From: Reyranella sp.
GTDB lineage: Bacteria > Pseudomonadota > Alphaproteobacteria > Reyranellales > Reyranellaceae
Reading direction: 5' to 3'
Assembly: GCA_019750135.1 (NCBI GenBank)
Contig: JAIEOV010000022.1
Coordinates: forward strand, 1-64,000
Length of the DNA stretch: 64,000 nt
Shown here: in pieces, positions 8,368 to 16,624 of the stretch
Position numbering within the stretch: position 1 is the first letter of the stretch
Layout: each line of letters opens with the position of its first letter
The notes under the pieces: generated by a model
Seen by the model: only the letters and a program-made list of their open reading frames with translations
What the model was told of the DNA's origin: nothing
Databases searched by the model: none
Made by a program: the position numbers and the translations under genes

Positions 8368-8835
8368 ATGTCTCAATTCCCACAGGGCGACTTGCTTCGG
8401 ACGCTCAGAATTTATCTAGGCGCCTCGGCCATACTTCACCTGGCGTGGGAAACACTACAACTGCCGCTCTACACGATCTGGAGCACCGGGACCTTCCGCG
8501 AAATTGCCTTCGCGGTCCTCCATTGCACGGTTGGCGATTTGATGATCGCGAGCCTGTCACTTCTGGTCGCATTGCTGGTTGTCGGGAACCTGTCGTGGCC
8601 CTCTGAGAGGTTCACTGCTGTCATGGTAACGACGATCGTCATCGGCGTTGGCTACACCGTCTACAGCGAATGGGTGAATACGACAGTCCGCAAGACATGG
8701 GAATATTCCAGTTTGATGCCGACCATTCCCTTTCTGGGTACGGGATTGTCTCCGTTAATGCAGTGGTTGATCGTACCAACTATTGTTTTCTCGACGGTTC
8801 GACGTCGGTACAAGCGACAATTGAGCCATCGCTAG
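8368..8835 (+). CDS. Hypothetical multi-pass membrane protein
   Basis: 155 residues from the ATG at 8368, which has an AAAGG ribosome binding site; a TTG at 8305 would add 21 polar residues. Four hydrophobic segments are evident (about 17-35, 50-73, 82-103 and 128-146). Conserved-looking acidic and aromatic residues occur at HLAWETLQLPLYTIW and YSEWVNTTVRKTWEYS. I do not recognise a family with confidence. It lies 128 bases after the SDR fusion and is followed by convergent anti-sigma/sigma genes. Confidence 0.7.
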   Translation: MSQFPQGDLLRTLRIYLGASAILHLAWETLQLPLYTIWSTGTFREIAFAVLHCTVGDLMIASLSLLVALLVVGNLSWPSERFTAVMVTTIVIGVGYTVYSEWVNTTVRKTWEYSSLMPTIPFLGTGLSPLMQWLIVPTIVFSTVRRRYKRQLSHR

Positions 8836-8840
8836 TTCCT

Positions 8841-8857
8841 GGTGCCAATCGGGCACC
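8841..8857. terminator. Short GC hairpin between convergent genes
   Basis: GGTGCC and GGCACC form a six-base stem around a five-base loop, five bases after the stop at 8835. There is no T-run. It may weakly end transcription; the rest of 8858-9012 holds nothing recognisable. Confidence 0.25.
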
Positions 8858-9012
8858 TCACACCTTGGTCGCTGCGCGCATCGGTATCCGTGGAACACCC
8901 GGTGCCGGCATGAGTCATCCGGACTGTGTTATGCTTGCCGTCTGATCGTGCCCGGTGAAGGGCCTCTCTCATGTGCGGAAGAAAGGTGTGGCGCTTCGGA
9001 ACGGTGTTCCTG

Positions 9013-9654
9013 CTACCATCGCAACAGTCGGGGGCCGAGAACGGCGCCGGCGATCGTGCACAGCATGATCGTGCCGCTATACCAGATGGCAACGAACAGC
9101 AGTGAATCGGCGGTGCAATGCAGGGCGTAGCCGACGGCGCTTAGTCCTCCCGCGACGAGGCCGGCGAGTGCGCCAGTTCGCCTGAGGTCAGTCGGAGCGG
9201 CTTGGCGCACCGCCCAAACCACCAGGGCGAAAGGAACGATGGCAATAATCGGTATGGACAGCAGGCATTCGACCCACTCGTCCCCCATGAACATCGCTTG
9301 CCAATGCACCGAGGGCGCATAGGCTAGGCTGATGGCGGCCAACCCGACAATGCCGAGGAACGGTAACGCCACGAGCGCCGTCGAGCGACGCTGATCGCCG
9401 GTCGGTCGCGCGAATCTAATCAGATAGAAGAAAGCCAGCGCTGCGACCGCTACTGCGAAAGCAAGCTTGGCGATCATGAAGGTAAGGGCCCCGGCGGTCC
9501 AAATATCGGTGCGGCCGCCAAGCATGATCAGTGCGGCGCCAAGTGCGACCACGGCACCGAGCACGACGGCCCCCGTAACGGTACGAGACATCAGTCGGTG
9601 ATCGACGACCTCAACATTGGTGCTCAACATGCTGACTAGATCGTCTGTTTTCAT
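9013..9654 (-). CDS. nrsF: NrsF-type (DUF1109) membrane anti-sigma factor
   Basis: 213 residues with six predicted transmembrane helices and the family start MKTDDLVSMLS. This is the DUF1109/NrsF layout, which holds an ECF sigma factor at the membrane and releases it under metal or oxidative stress (shown for NrsF in Caulobacter). The Cys residues EWVECLLS and ALHCTADS near 130 and 178 are candidates for signal sensing, since paired cysteines matter in that family. The start overlaps the sigma gene's stop as ATGA (9651-9654), so the two proteins are made together. Confidence 0.88.
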   Translation of the reverse strand: MKTDDLVSMLSTNVEVVDHRLMSRTVTGAVVLGAVVALGAALIMLGGRTDIWTAGALTFMIAKLAFAVAVAALAFFYLIRFARPTGDQRRSTALVALPFLGIVGLAAISLAYAPSVHWQAMFMGDEWVECLLSIPIIAIVPFALVVWAVRQAAPTDLRRTGALAGLVAGGLSAVGYALHCTADSLLFVAIWYSGTIMLCTIAGAVLGPRLLRW

Positions 9655-10175
9655 GGCTTGTGCTCCGACCTAATCGCCACCGACAACGCCTTCAGTCCGC
9701 GGTGGATGCTGACCTTGACTGCCGACTCCGTCATGCCCGATCGGCGCGCCGCCTCGCCGACACTCAACCCGTCCAGCTTCACGTACTGAATGGCCCGCTG
9801 CATCTTCACCGGTAGCTGGGCCATCAGCCGCCTGAGGTCGATCGAGCTCTCCACCTCTTCATGATTGGCATGCGATGTAAGCTCGCCGGCGTCCTCGATC
9901 GGCACGTCGCTGCGGGACGCGTTGGTTCGACGCAAATAGTCTATGAGCTTGTAGCGCGCGATCGCGTGGATCCACGGCGTGAAGAGCTCAGCCCGGTCGT
10001 AGGTATGCCGCCGAGTGTGGATCGCCAGCAACGCTTCCTGCAATAGATCCTCCGCTTCAGAGCCTCCCTGGCCGGAACGCAAAAGCCGTGCTCTGTAGTA
10101 GCCGCGCAAATGCTCGCTGAGCCGTCCGAGCAGCGTCCGATACGCGGCAGCATCGCCGTCGAGGCCGGCCACCAT
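9651..10175 (-). CDS. sigF: ECF sigma factor of the SigF (NrsF-controlled) type
   Basis: 174 residues from the only ATG. Region 2 is visible (EDLLQEALLAIHTRRHTYDRAELFTPWIHAIARYKLIDYLRR) and region 4 near the end (LDGLSVGEAARRSGMTESAVKVSIHRGLKAL). The frame extends upstream with sense that looks like the family's N-terminus (NEQELKALMVAGLDGDAAAY), so translation may really begin at a CTG at 10208. It precedes its anti-sigma gene with ATGA overlap and has its own GTAACC-16-CGAA promoter. In relatives this sigma responds to chromate, cadmium or similar stress. Here its likely targets are the two metal operons that carry the matching promoter. Confidence 0.9.
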   Translation of the reverse strand: MVAGLDGDAAAYRTLLGRLSEHLRGYYRARLLRSGQGGSEAEDLLQEALLAIHTRRHTYDRAELFTPWIHAIARYKLIDYLRRTNASRSDVPIEDAGELTSHANHEEVESSIDLRRLMAQLPVKMQRAIQYVKLDGLSVGEAARRSGMTESAVKVSIHRGLKALSVAIRSEHKP

Positions 10176-10226
10176 GAGTGCCTTCAGCTCTTGCTCATTC
10201 GTCGACAGGCGGCCGCTGTCTTTTAG

Positions 10227-10252
10227 TTCGAGCGAAAGGCAGCTCTGGTTAC
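10227..10252 (-). promoter_or_regulatory. Autoregulatory ECF promoter of the sigma gene
   Basis: On the minus strand GTAACC (10252-10247) is followed after exactly 16 bases by CGAA (10230-10227), with the sigma gene starting 50 to 80 bases downstream. This matches the motif I recall for Caulobacter SigF and is the closest of the three sites in the window. Confidence 0.75.
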
Positions 10253-10301
10253 ATGGTTGTCGAAAGAACGTCCCTGCGCACAGTGCACCCGAACGCGCCC
10301 A

Positions 10302-10351
10302 TCACGTCAACGTGAGCATGAGCCTGTATCCTTTGCGCTCTCCGCGTCGAA
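10302..10351 (+). promoter_or_regulatory. ECF promoter with palindrome before the second copper operon
   Basis: GTATCC at 10326-10331, 16 bases, then CGAA at 10348-10351. Upstream at 10302-10315 is TCACGTCAACGTGA, a near-perfect copy of the palindrome at 4673. The spacing from palindrome to -35 is 10 bases here and 4 at the other site, explained by a six-base insertion. The stretch after the -10 (CACGGGAAGAGGTC here, TATGGGAAGAGGCC there) is also conserved, so the two regions are copies of one promoter. Confidence 0.7.
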
Positions 10352-10407
10352 CTCACGGGAAGAGGTCAATCCCTTCGGAATGGCGCCCTCAAGACAAGGA
10401 GATCGAA

Positions 10408-10908
10408 ATGAATTCTTTGCTTCCCAGAATGCTCGCCGGCACAGGTGCCGTTCTGGCCGCGAGCGCAGCGAGTTTCGCCGCCGCGTTGGCGATCACGACG
10501 GCTAGCCCCGCTTTTGCCGCGTCCTCAGACTATCGCTTCGAGCTGGTGCAGGCGGTACCTGCCGGTCCCGGAAGGTCAGATGTAACCGTTCGCCTCGTGC
10601 GCACGGCCGACGGCAGGGCGGTTGCGAATGCGGAGATCTCCGCGGCCGCAGCGATCAACTCCGTCGCCGAACCAACGGGTTCCCGCCGATTCCGGGTCGA
10701 GACGCCAACGGCCGGTCCCCAGATATTGCAGGTCTCCGCCAAGGTGCCAGGTGCAACTCGCATCGAACGCACTTTCAACTCGTCCGTGAAGTTTATGCAG
10801 GAAAGGACAATCCGCGGCGCGAGCGAGATGGTCAGCGGTGCGGTCACCTTTGACGCCCATCCTTGTGGGCCCCGCCCTTGCGAACGCGGCCGCGCGGCTA
10901 GTGCCTAG
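10408..10908 (+). CDS. Exported YtkA-like protein
   Basis: 166 residues from the ATG at 10408 (ribosome binding site AAGGAG). A long signal peptide ends at about PAFAAS (residue 36). The mature part (YRFELVQAVPAGPGRSDVTVRLVRTADGRAVANAEISAA) looks like the YtkA/FixH-type immunoglobulin-like fold, with a short Cys-containing tail (HPCGPRPCERG). It is the first gene after an ECF-type promoter and precedes CusF by 42 bases. A periplasmic metal-handling role is inferred from context. Confidence 0.75.
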   Translation: MNSLLPRMLAGTGAVLAASAASFAAALAITTASPAFAASSDYRFELVQAVPAGPGRSDVTVRLVRTADGRAVANAEISAAAAINSVAEPTGSRRFRVETPTAGPQILQVSAKVPGATRIERTFNSSVKFMQERTIRGASEMVSGAVTFDAHPCGPRPCERGRAASA

Positions 10909-10950
10909 CCCGCGCAGTCGCCGGATCCAGAAACGCTGTTGGAGAACAAG

Positions 10951-11271
10951 ATGTTCCGTCGAAAAGCTCTCGGGGTGCTCGTCGCAGCGGCGACCAGCGC
11001 CGTTGCCGTGCCCGCGCTGGCGTGGGACGCCGGCTTGTCAGGCGAACGGGTTCTGTCTGCCGGCCTTGTCGTCAAGGTCGATAGCGATGCCGGCAAGATC
11101 GCCATCGAGCACAAGCCGATTACTCACCTCTACATGGAATCCATGACCATGATCTTCCGGGTCAAAGATCCAGCGATGCTCACGGGGTTGACCCCGGGAG
11201 ACAAGATTCGGTTCAAGGTGGAACGCGACAATAATGGGGTCGTCGTCACCAGAATAGAGAATTCCAATTGA
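10951..11271 (+). CDS. cusF: Second CusF-like copper chaperone
   Basis: 106 residues from the ATG at 10951 (GGAG eight bases upstream); a TTG at 10939 is in frame. A signal peptide ends near ALAW. The core EHKPITHLYMESMTMIF gives His, Met and Met ligands in CusF positions, with Met in place of the E. coli Trp, as in the copy at 3758. It belongs to the ECF-driven operon. Confidence 0.88.
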   Translation: MFRRKALGVLVAAATSAVAVPALAWDAGLSGERVLSAGLVVKVDSDAGKIAIEHKPITHLYMESMTMIFRVKDPAMLTGLTPGDKIRFKVERDNNGVVVTRIENSN

Positions 11272-11379
11272 GACGACCTTGTCTGTCCAGCGAGCTTCGG
11301 TCCATCGGTGAGCGGCAACCGCCGAAATGTGGCGCCGTCACAGCACTGCACGCCGGCCGATCCGATAGGAGCAGACCCG

Positions 11380-11499
11380 ATGTGCGAAGGCATGACCTGC
11401 GGCGCCATGATGTGGGGCGGATGGGTGATTGGAGTACTAGCCCTCGTCGTCCTTCTGTTGGGCGCGGCGGCTCTCGTCAAATACCTTCGATCGAGGTGA
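11380..11499 (+). CDS. Tiny Cys/Met membrane protein
   Basis: 39 residues (MCEGMTCGAMMWGGWVIG...), with an AGGAG ribosome binding site at the proper distance. A longer frame from a GTG at 11308 lacks one. One transmembrane helix follows an N-terminus carrying two Cys and four Met, which suggests metal binding at the membrane face. It lies between CusF and the Cys-rich exported protein. Confidence 0.6.
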   Translation: MCEGMTCGAMMWGGWVIGVLALVVLLLGAAALVKYLRSR

Positions 11500-11615
11500 C
11501 AAGTCGCGTCATAGGCTTGGTGGCTTTGGCCGAGCGCCACGTCATCGATTCATCGTCTCTGCATAACGCGACCGTGACGACTTCGCTGTTGGCAGGTTCG
11601 GCCGGTTAGCACACT

Positions 11616-11957
11616 ATGACAGCCATGCGCCGTCTGCGCCTCCTTGCTGGCCTGCTGGGCTGCTTTGCCGTTCTCGCGGCAAGCTTGCCGGCGGTCGCCC
11701 TTGGGTCATCTTCGCTCAATAGCACGCCGCAGACGGCGACATCCGAGCCCTGTGATGACTGCCCCGATTGCCAAGGTGGGCCGTGCCAGCCGGCGATGGC
11801 CGGTTGCGTGCAGGCTTGCGTGGCCTCGGCGCCGGTAGTCGGCGTGGCGAGTTTTTCCCTTGCGGCAGTGTCGACCACAGAAACTGTTAGTCTCCGTCCG
11901 ATGGCCGCCCTTCACGGCCGGTCGCCGCCGCCCGATCCCTTCCCACCGCGCATCTGA
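11616..11957 (+). CDS. Exported Cys-rich small protein
   Basis: 113 residues. After a signal peptide (about 1-32) comes a cluster of seven cysteines in the pattern CDDCPDCQGGPCQPAMAGCVQACV, then a hydrophobic stretch and a Pro-rich tail (SPPPDPFPPRI). The Cys cluster could bind Cu(I), Ag(I) or Hg(II). Similar short Cys-rich frames occur before cusBA in other alphaproteobacteria, but I cannot name the family. The gene is 94 bases before cusB. Confidence 0.65.
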   Translation: MTAMRRLRLLAGLLGCFAVLAASLPAVALGSSSLNSTPQTATSEPCDDCPDCQGGPCQPAMAGCVQACVASAPVVGVASFSLAAVSTTETVSLRPMAALHGRSPPPDPFPPRI

Positions 11958-12051
11958 TTTCCCGATCATTCTAGGAGCGTAGCGCACGCCCGGTGGCGTA
12001 GCGCGACGCGGCTAGCGCGTTTGCACGCGCGGTCTTTGGAAGGGAAGTCGT

Positions 12052-13311
12052 ATGTCGAACGGATCGAGTTCGAAGCGTGGTGTCGCCCTGTCACTGGCGT
12101 TGTTAGGCGTCGTATTCGGCCTGGCCGTTGGTGCGGGCGCGGTGCTGTGGCTGTGGAAGGGGAGTGCGCCCAGCGCTCCGATAGAGGCCGCGCAGGCTGC
12201 CGCACCCGGCGTTGGGCCTTGCAACGGCAAACCGGCGAAGCTCTATCGCAACCCGATGGGGGCGCCTGATACCTCGCCCGTGCCGAAGAAGGATTCCATG
12301 GGCATGGACTACATCCCTGTCTGCGAGGACGAGGGTTCGCCTGAGAGCGGCAACGTGGTCAAAATCAGCCTCGACCGTGTCCAGAGGCTGGGCGTCCGTA
12401 GCGAGGTCGTCGAGGACCGGGTGATGGCACGTACTGTGCGTACATTCGCCTCGGTGCAGTACGACGAGCGCCGCCAGGCGGTGGTCGCGCCCAAGTTCGG
12501 GGGCTGGATCGAGAAGCTTTACGTCAACGCCACCGGCGACGCCGTGACTGCCGGTCAGACGCTGTTTGATGTCTACAGTCCCGAGCTCAACGTCCTGCAG
12601 CAGGAATTCATGCTGTCGCGCGGCACGCAGAGCGGTGCCGAGGGCCGATTGCGCAATCTCGACTATCCCGAGGCCGAGCTTGAGAAGCTGCGCCGTGGCG
12701 ACCGGGCATCACGCATCATCGGCGTGCCCGCGCCGGAGGCCGGCACGGTCGTCGAGAAGATGGCGGTCAAGGGGATGCGCTACCAACCTGGCGAGGTGCT
12801 GTTTCGCATCGTCGATACATCAACGATGTGGGTGCTGGCGGAGGTCTACGAGCAGGATCTCGCCTTCGTGAAGGTGGGCGATATGGCCAAAGTGACGGTC
12901 AATGCCTGGCCCGAGCGGTCCTTCCCCGGCCGCGTGATCTTCATCTATCCCAGCGTCGGCAAGGCAAGCCGCACGGCCAGGCTCCGCATCGAGGTCGCCA
13001 ATCCCGACGGCCTGCTGCGCGCCGACATGGCCGCCACGGTCGAGATCGAGGCGCCGCTAGGCCGCGCGCTTGCCGTGCCTGACTCGGCGGTCATCGACAG
13101 CGGCCAGCGGCAAATCGTGTTGGTCGAGCGCGGTGAAGGCCGCTACCAGCCGGTGGCCGTGAAGCTCGGCGCGCGTGTGCCCGGCTATGTCCAGGTCCTC
13201 GACGGGCTGCAGCCCGGCGAACGCGTCGTCACCTCGGCGACGTTTCTGATCGATGCCGAAAGCAATCTCAGGGCGGCACTCAGCGCCTTCACGGCGGGAG
13301 AGAGCAAATGA
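12052..13311 (+). CDS. cusB: RND efflux periplasmic adaptor, CusB type
   Basis: 419 residues. An N-terminal anchor helix (12-35) is followed by a heavy-metal-binding domain (KLYRNPMGAPDTSPVPKKDSMGMDYIPVC, about 63-92), then the membrane-fusion core: barrel-sandwich segments (VVAPKFGGWIEKLYVNATGD), a short hairpin and beta-barrel (WVLAEVYEQDLAFVKVGDMAKVTV). This links CusA to the outer-membrane CusC protein. The stop overlaps the cusA start as ATGA at 13308-13311. Length and domain order are normal for the family. Confidence 0.95.
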   Translation: MSNGSSSKRGVALSLALLGVVFGLAVGAGAVLWLWKGSAPSAPIEAAQAAAPGVGPCNGKPAKLYRNPMGAPDTSPVPKKDSMGMDYIPVCEDEGSPESGNVVKISLDRVQRLGVRSEVVEDRVMARTVRTFASVQYDERRQAVVAPKFGGWIEKLYVNATGDAVTAGQTLFDVYSPELNVLQQEFMLSRGTQSGAEGRLRNLDYPEAELEKLRRGDRASRIIGVPAPEAGTVVEKMAVKGMRYQPGEVLFRIVDTSTMWVLAEVYEQDLAFVKVGDMAKVTVNAWPERSFPGRVIFIYPSVGKASRTARLRIEVANPDGLLRADMAATVEIEAPLGRALAVPDSAVIDSGQRQIVLVERGEGRYQPVAVKLGARVPGYVQVLDGLQPGERVVTSATFLIDAESNLRAALSAFTAGESK

Positions 13312-16300
13312 TTGCCGGACTCATCCGCTGGTCGGCGCGGAGCCTGCTGCTGGTCTTCATCGTGACCCTCGGCCTGATCGGTGGCGGTCTTTACGCCGTC
13401 GGTCACATTTCGCTCGACGCCATTCCCGATCTCTCCGACACCCAGGTCATCGTCTACACCGAGATGCCGGGACAGGCGCCGCAGGTTGTCGAGGATCAGG
13501 TCACCTATCCGCTCACCACCGCCATGCTCGCGGTGCCGCGCAGCCGCGCCGTGCGTGGCTTCTCCTTCTTCGGCGTGTCCTTCGTCTACATAATCTTCGA
13601 GGATGGCACCGACATCTACTGGGCGCGCAGCCGCGTGCTGGAATACCTCAACTCGGGCGGCCAGAAGCTGCCGGCCGACGTCAAGCCGACCCTGGGACCG
13701 GATGCCACCGGAGTCGGCTGGGTCTTCCAGTACGTCGTGGTCGGCGCGAATCGCTCCCTGGCCGAACTGCGCTCGCTGCAGGACTGGTATATCCGCTTCG
13801 GCCTGGCCAAGGCCGAAGGCGTGGCCGAGGTCGCGAGCGTCGGTGGCTTCGTGCGGCAATACAATGTCGTGGTCGACCCGGCAAAGCTGCGCTCGTTCGA
13901 CGTGCCGCTCAGCCGCGTGATCGAGTCGATCCGCGCCTCCAACCGCGAAGTCGGCGGCCGGGTCGTCGAGATGGCCGAGACCGAGTTCATGGTGCGCGGC
14001 CGCGGCTACATCAGGAACGTGGCCGACCTGGAGCAGATCGTGCTCAAGGCCGACGGCGCGGCACCCGTGCTGTTGCGCGACGTGGCGCGAATCGAGCTTG
14101 GGCCGGACGAACGGCGCGGCGTCACCGAGCTCGACGGCGAGGGCGAGGTCGTGAGCGGCATCGTCCTGCAGCGCTTTGGTCAGAATGCGCTCAACGTCAT
14201 CGCCAACGTCAAGGCCCGGATCAAGGAAATCGCCGGCGGCCTGCCGGAGGGCGTCCGCATCGAGCCGGTCTACGACCGATCCGACCTGATCTATCGGGCC
14301 ATCGATACCCTCGTGAACACGCTGATCGAGGAAAGCATCGTGGTGGCGGTCGTGTGCTTCGTCTTCCTGTTGCACGCGCGCTCGGCACTGGTGGCCATCG
14401 TCACTCTGCCGGTCGGAGTCCTGATGGCGTTCCTCGCCATGCATGCGCTGGGCATCGGCTCGAACATCATGAGCCTCGGCGGCATCGCCATCGCCATTGG
14501 CGCCATGATCGACGCCGCCATCGTCATGATCGAGAATGCCCACAAGCACCTGGAGCGATTGAAGCCCGGGGAGTCGCGCACGGAGGCGATCATAGCAGCG
14601 GCAGTCGAGGTCGGCCCGGCGCTGTTCTTCAGCCTGCTGGTGATCACTGTCTCGTTTCTGCCGATCTTCACCCTGGAGGCCCAGGAGGGCCGGCTCTTCA
14701 AGCCGCTGGCCTGGACCAAGAGCCTCGCAATGGCCGCGTCGGCGCTGTTGTCGGTGACCCTGGTGCCGGCGCTGATGGTGCTGTTCGTGCGCGGCCACAT
14801 TCTGCCCGAGCAACGCAACCCGGTGAACCGGGCGCTGATCTGGCTCTATCGTCCGATGATCCGGCTGGTGCTTTGGGCACGCGTGCCGACCGTCCTGTTG
14901 GCGCTGGCGATCCTGGGCGCCACAGCATGGCCAGCGATGCGGGTCGGCAGCGAATTCATGCCGAGCCTCGACGAGGGCACGCTGTTCTACATGCCGACTA
15001 CCCTGCCCGGTCTGTCGGTCACCAAGTCGGCCGAGCTGCTGCAGACTCAGGACAAGATCATAAAATCGTTCCCCGAAGTGGCCTCTGTCTACGGCAAAGG
15101 CGGACGGGCCAGCACGGCGACCGATCCGGCGCCCCTCGAGATGTTCGAGACGGTGATCAACCTCAAGCCCAAGGACCAGTGGCGGCCGGGCATGAACATC
15201 GACAAGGTGATTGCCGAGCTCGACCGGGCGCTGCAGTTCCCCGGCGTCAGCAACGCCTGGACCATGCCGATCAAGGCCCGCACCGACATGCTGGCGACCG
15301 GCATCCGCACGCCGGTCGGCATCAAGCTCCTGGGCCGCGATCTCGGCGAGCTGGAGAACCTCGCGCGTCAGGTCGAGGCCGCGGTGCGCGACGTGCCCGG
15401 CACGACCTCGGCCTTTGCCGAGCGCGTCACCGGCGGCTCGTTCCTCGATATCGTGCCGGACAGGACTCGGCTGGCGCAGTACGGCGTGCTGATCGAGGAC
15501 CTGCAGTTGGCCGTGGCGAGCGCCCTGGGCGGCGAAGCGGTGGCCACGACGGTTGAGGGTCGAGAGCGCTACACGATCAACGTCCGTTACCCCCGCGACC
15601 TGCGCTCCGACCCGCGGGCGATCGCCTCGGATGTCCTCGTATCAACCATGGGCGGCGGCATGATCCCGCTCGGCCAGGTCGCCGAGGTAAAGCCGAACCG
15701 GGGGCCGACCACGATCCGCACCGAGAATGCTCAGCTCGCGGTCTACATCTTCATCGACTACCGCGACCGCGACCTGGGCGGCTACGTCGCCGATGCCCAG
15801 CGCGCGGTCCAGGAGAAGGTCAAGTTTCCGCCCGGCTTCTACGCCGTGTGGAGCGGCCAGTTCGAGTTTCTGCAGCGGGCGGAGGCGCGGCTGCAGATCG
15901 TCGTGCCGGCGACGCTGCTCCTGATCCTCGTGCTCCTCTACCTCAATTTCCAGCGCATGACCGAAACGCTGATCGTCATGCTGTCGCTGCCGTTCTCGCT
16001 GGTCGGCGGCTTCTGGCTCGTTTGGTGGATGGGCTTCAACATGAGTGTCGCCGTCGCGGTGGGCTTCATCGCCCTTGCTGGCGTCGCCGCCGAGACCGGC
16101 GTCGTGATGCTGATCTACCTAGACCATGCCTTGGCTGAGCGCCGGCGACGAGCGGAAGCCGAAGGCCGTCCGCTCGACCGCTCCGACCTCACGGCCGCCA
16201 TCGTCGAAGGCGCTGTCGAGCGAGTGCGGCCCAAGATGATGACTGTGACGGCCATCATGGCCGGCCTGCTGCCGATCCTGTGGAGCCACGGCACCGGCTC

Positions 16301-16451
16301 AGAAGTGATGCAGCGCATCGCCGTGCCCATGATCGGCGGCATGGTAAGCTCGACCCTGCTCACCTTGCTGGTCATTCCTGCGCTCTATGGCTTGGTGAAA
16401 GGCTGGCGGCTGCAACCGGCGCCTGCGCTCCTCAGGGAGGTCCATCCATGA
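13308..16451 (+). CDS. cusA: Heavy-metal RND efflux pump, CusA type
   Basis: 1047 residues, the usual length for CusA/CzcA. The HME-RND features are clear: N-terminal helix, SLDAIPDLSDTQVIVYTEMPGQAPQVVEDQVTYPL, transmembrane segment with IGAMIDAAIVMIENAHKHLE (proton-relay Asp in helix 4) and a second RND half from about 520. The signature AIPDLSDTQVI is typical of the monovalent (Cu/Ag) group rather than the CzcA group. It is coupled by ATGA overlaps to cusB upstream and to the small lipoprotein downstream (16448-16451). Confidence 0.96.
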   Translation: MIAGLIRWSARSLLLVFIVTLGLIGGGLYAVGHISLDAIPDLSDTQVIVYTEMPGQAPQVVEDQVTYPLTTAMLAVPRSRAVRGFSFFGVSFVYIIFEDGTDIYWARSRVLEYLNSGGQKLPADVKPTLGPDATGVGWVFQYVVVGANRSLAELRSLQDWYIRFGLAKAEGVAEVASVGGFVRQYNVVVDPAKLRSFDVPLSRVIESIRASNREVGGRVVEMAETEFMVRGRGYIRNVADLEQIVLKADGAAPVLLRDVARIELGPDERRGVTELDGEGEVVSGIVLQRFGQNALNVIANVKARIKEIAGGLPEGVRIEPVYDRSDLIYRAIDTLVNTLIEESIVVAVVCFVFLLHARSALVAIVTLPVGVLMAFLAMHALGIGSNIMSLGGIAIAIGAMIDAAIVMIENAHKHLERLKPGESRTEAIIAAAVEVGPALFFSLLVITVSFLPIFTLEAQEGRLFKPLAWTKSLAMAASALLSVTLVPALMVLFVRGHILPEQRNPVNRALIWLYRPMIRLVLWARVPTVLLALAILGATAWPAMRVGSEFMPSLDEGTLFYMPTTLPGLSVTKSAELLQTQDKIIKSFPEVASVYGKGGRASTATDPAPLEMFETVINLKPKDQWRPGMNIDKVIAELDRALQFPGVSNAWTMPIKARTDMLATGIRTPVGIKLLGRDLGELENLARQVEAAVRDVPGTTSAFAERVTGGSFLDIVPDRTRLAQYGVLIEDLQLAVASALGGEAVATTVEGRERYTINVRYPRDLRSDPRAIASDVLVSTMGGGMIPLGQVAEVKPNRGPTTIRTENAQLAVYIFIDYRDRDLGGYVADAQRAVQEKVKFPPGFYAVWSGQFEFLQRAEARLQIVVPATLLLILVLLYLNFQRMTETLIVMLSLPFSLVGGFWLVWWMGFNMSVAVAVGFIALAGVAAETGVVMLIYLDHALAERRRRAEAEGRPLDRSDLTAAIVEGAVERVRPKMMTVTAIMAGLLPILWSHGTGSEVMQRIAVPMIGGMVSSTLLTLLVIPALYGLVKGWRLQPAPALLREVHP

Positions 16452-16624
16452 GATGTTTCGCAATCGTAGCGCTTCTTGCGCTGCTCCAGGCGTGCTCCAC
16501 CTCGACGCCCCCAACCCTGGCGCCGTCACTCGGACCCGACGACCCGGCCGCGCCGGCCGCCAACGCGCCCTATCGTCCGGTGATGGCGGGCACCGCCTAT
16601 CACGGGCTGGGGAAGACGCCATGA
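16448..16624 (+). CDS. Small copper-cluster lipoprotein, second copy
   Basis: 58 residues (MRCFAIVALLALLQACSTS...), lipobox LLQAC, then a Pro/Ala-rich linker and PYRPVMAGTAYHGLGKTP at the end. It overlaps cusA at the start and the CusC gene at the end (16621-16624), both as ATGA, so it is translated as part of the pump operon. Its relative at 152-376 keeps the same place before the other CusC. The fixed place and motif suggest a dedicated accessory of the tripartite pump. Confidence 0.75.
   Translation: MRCFAIVALLALLQACSTSTPPTLAPSLGPDDPAAPAANAPYRPVMAGTAYHGLGKTP

Noticed and set aside
13185..14813. 542-residue open frame opposite cusA
   Set aside because: Composition typical of a shadow frame; cusA on the other strand is complete and certain.
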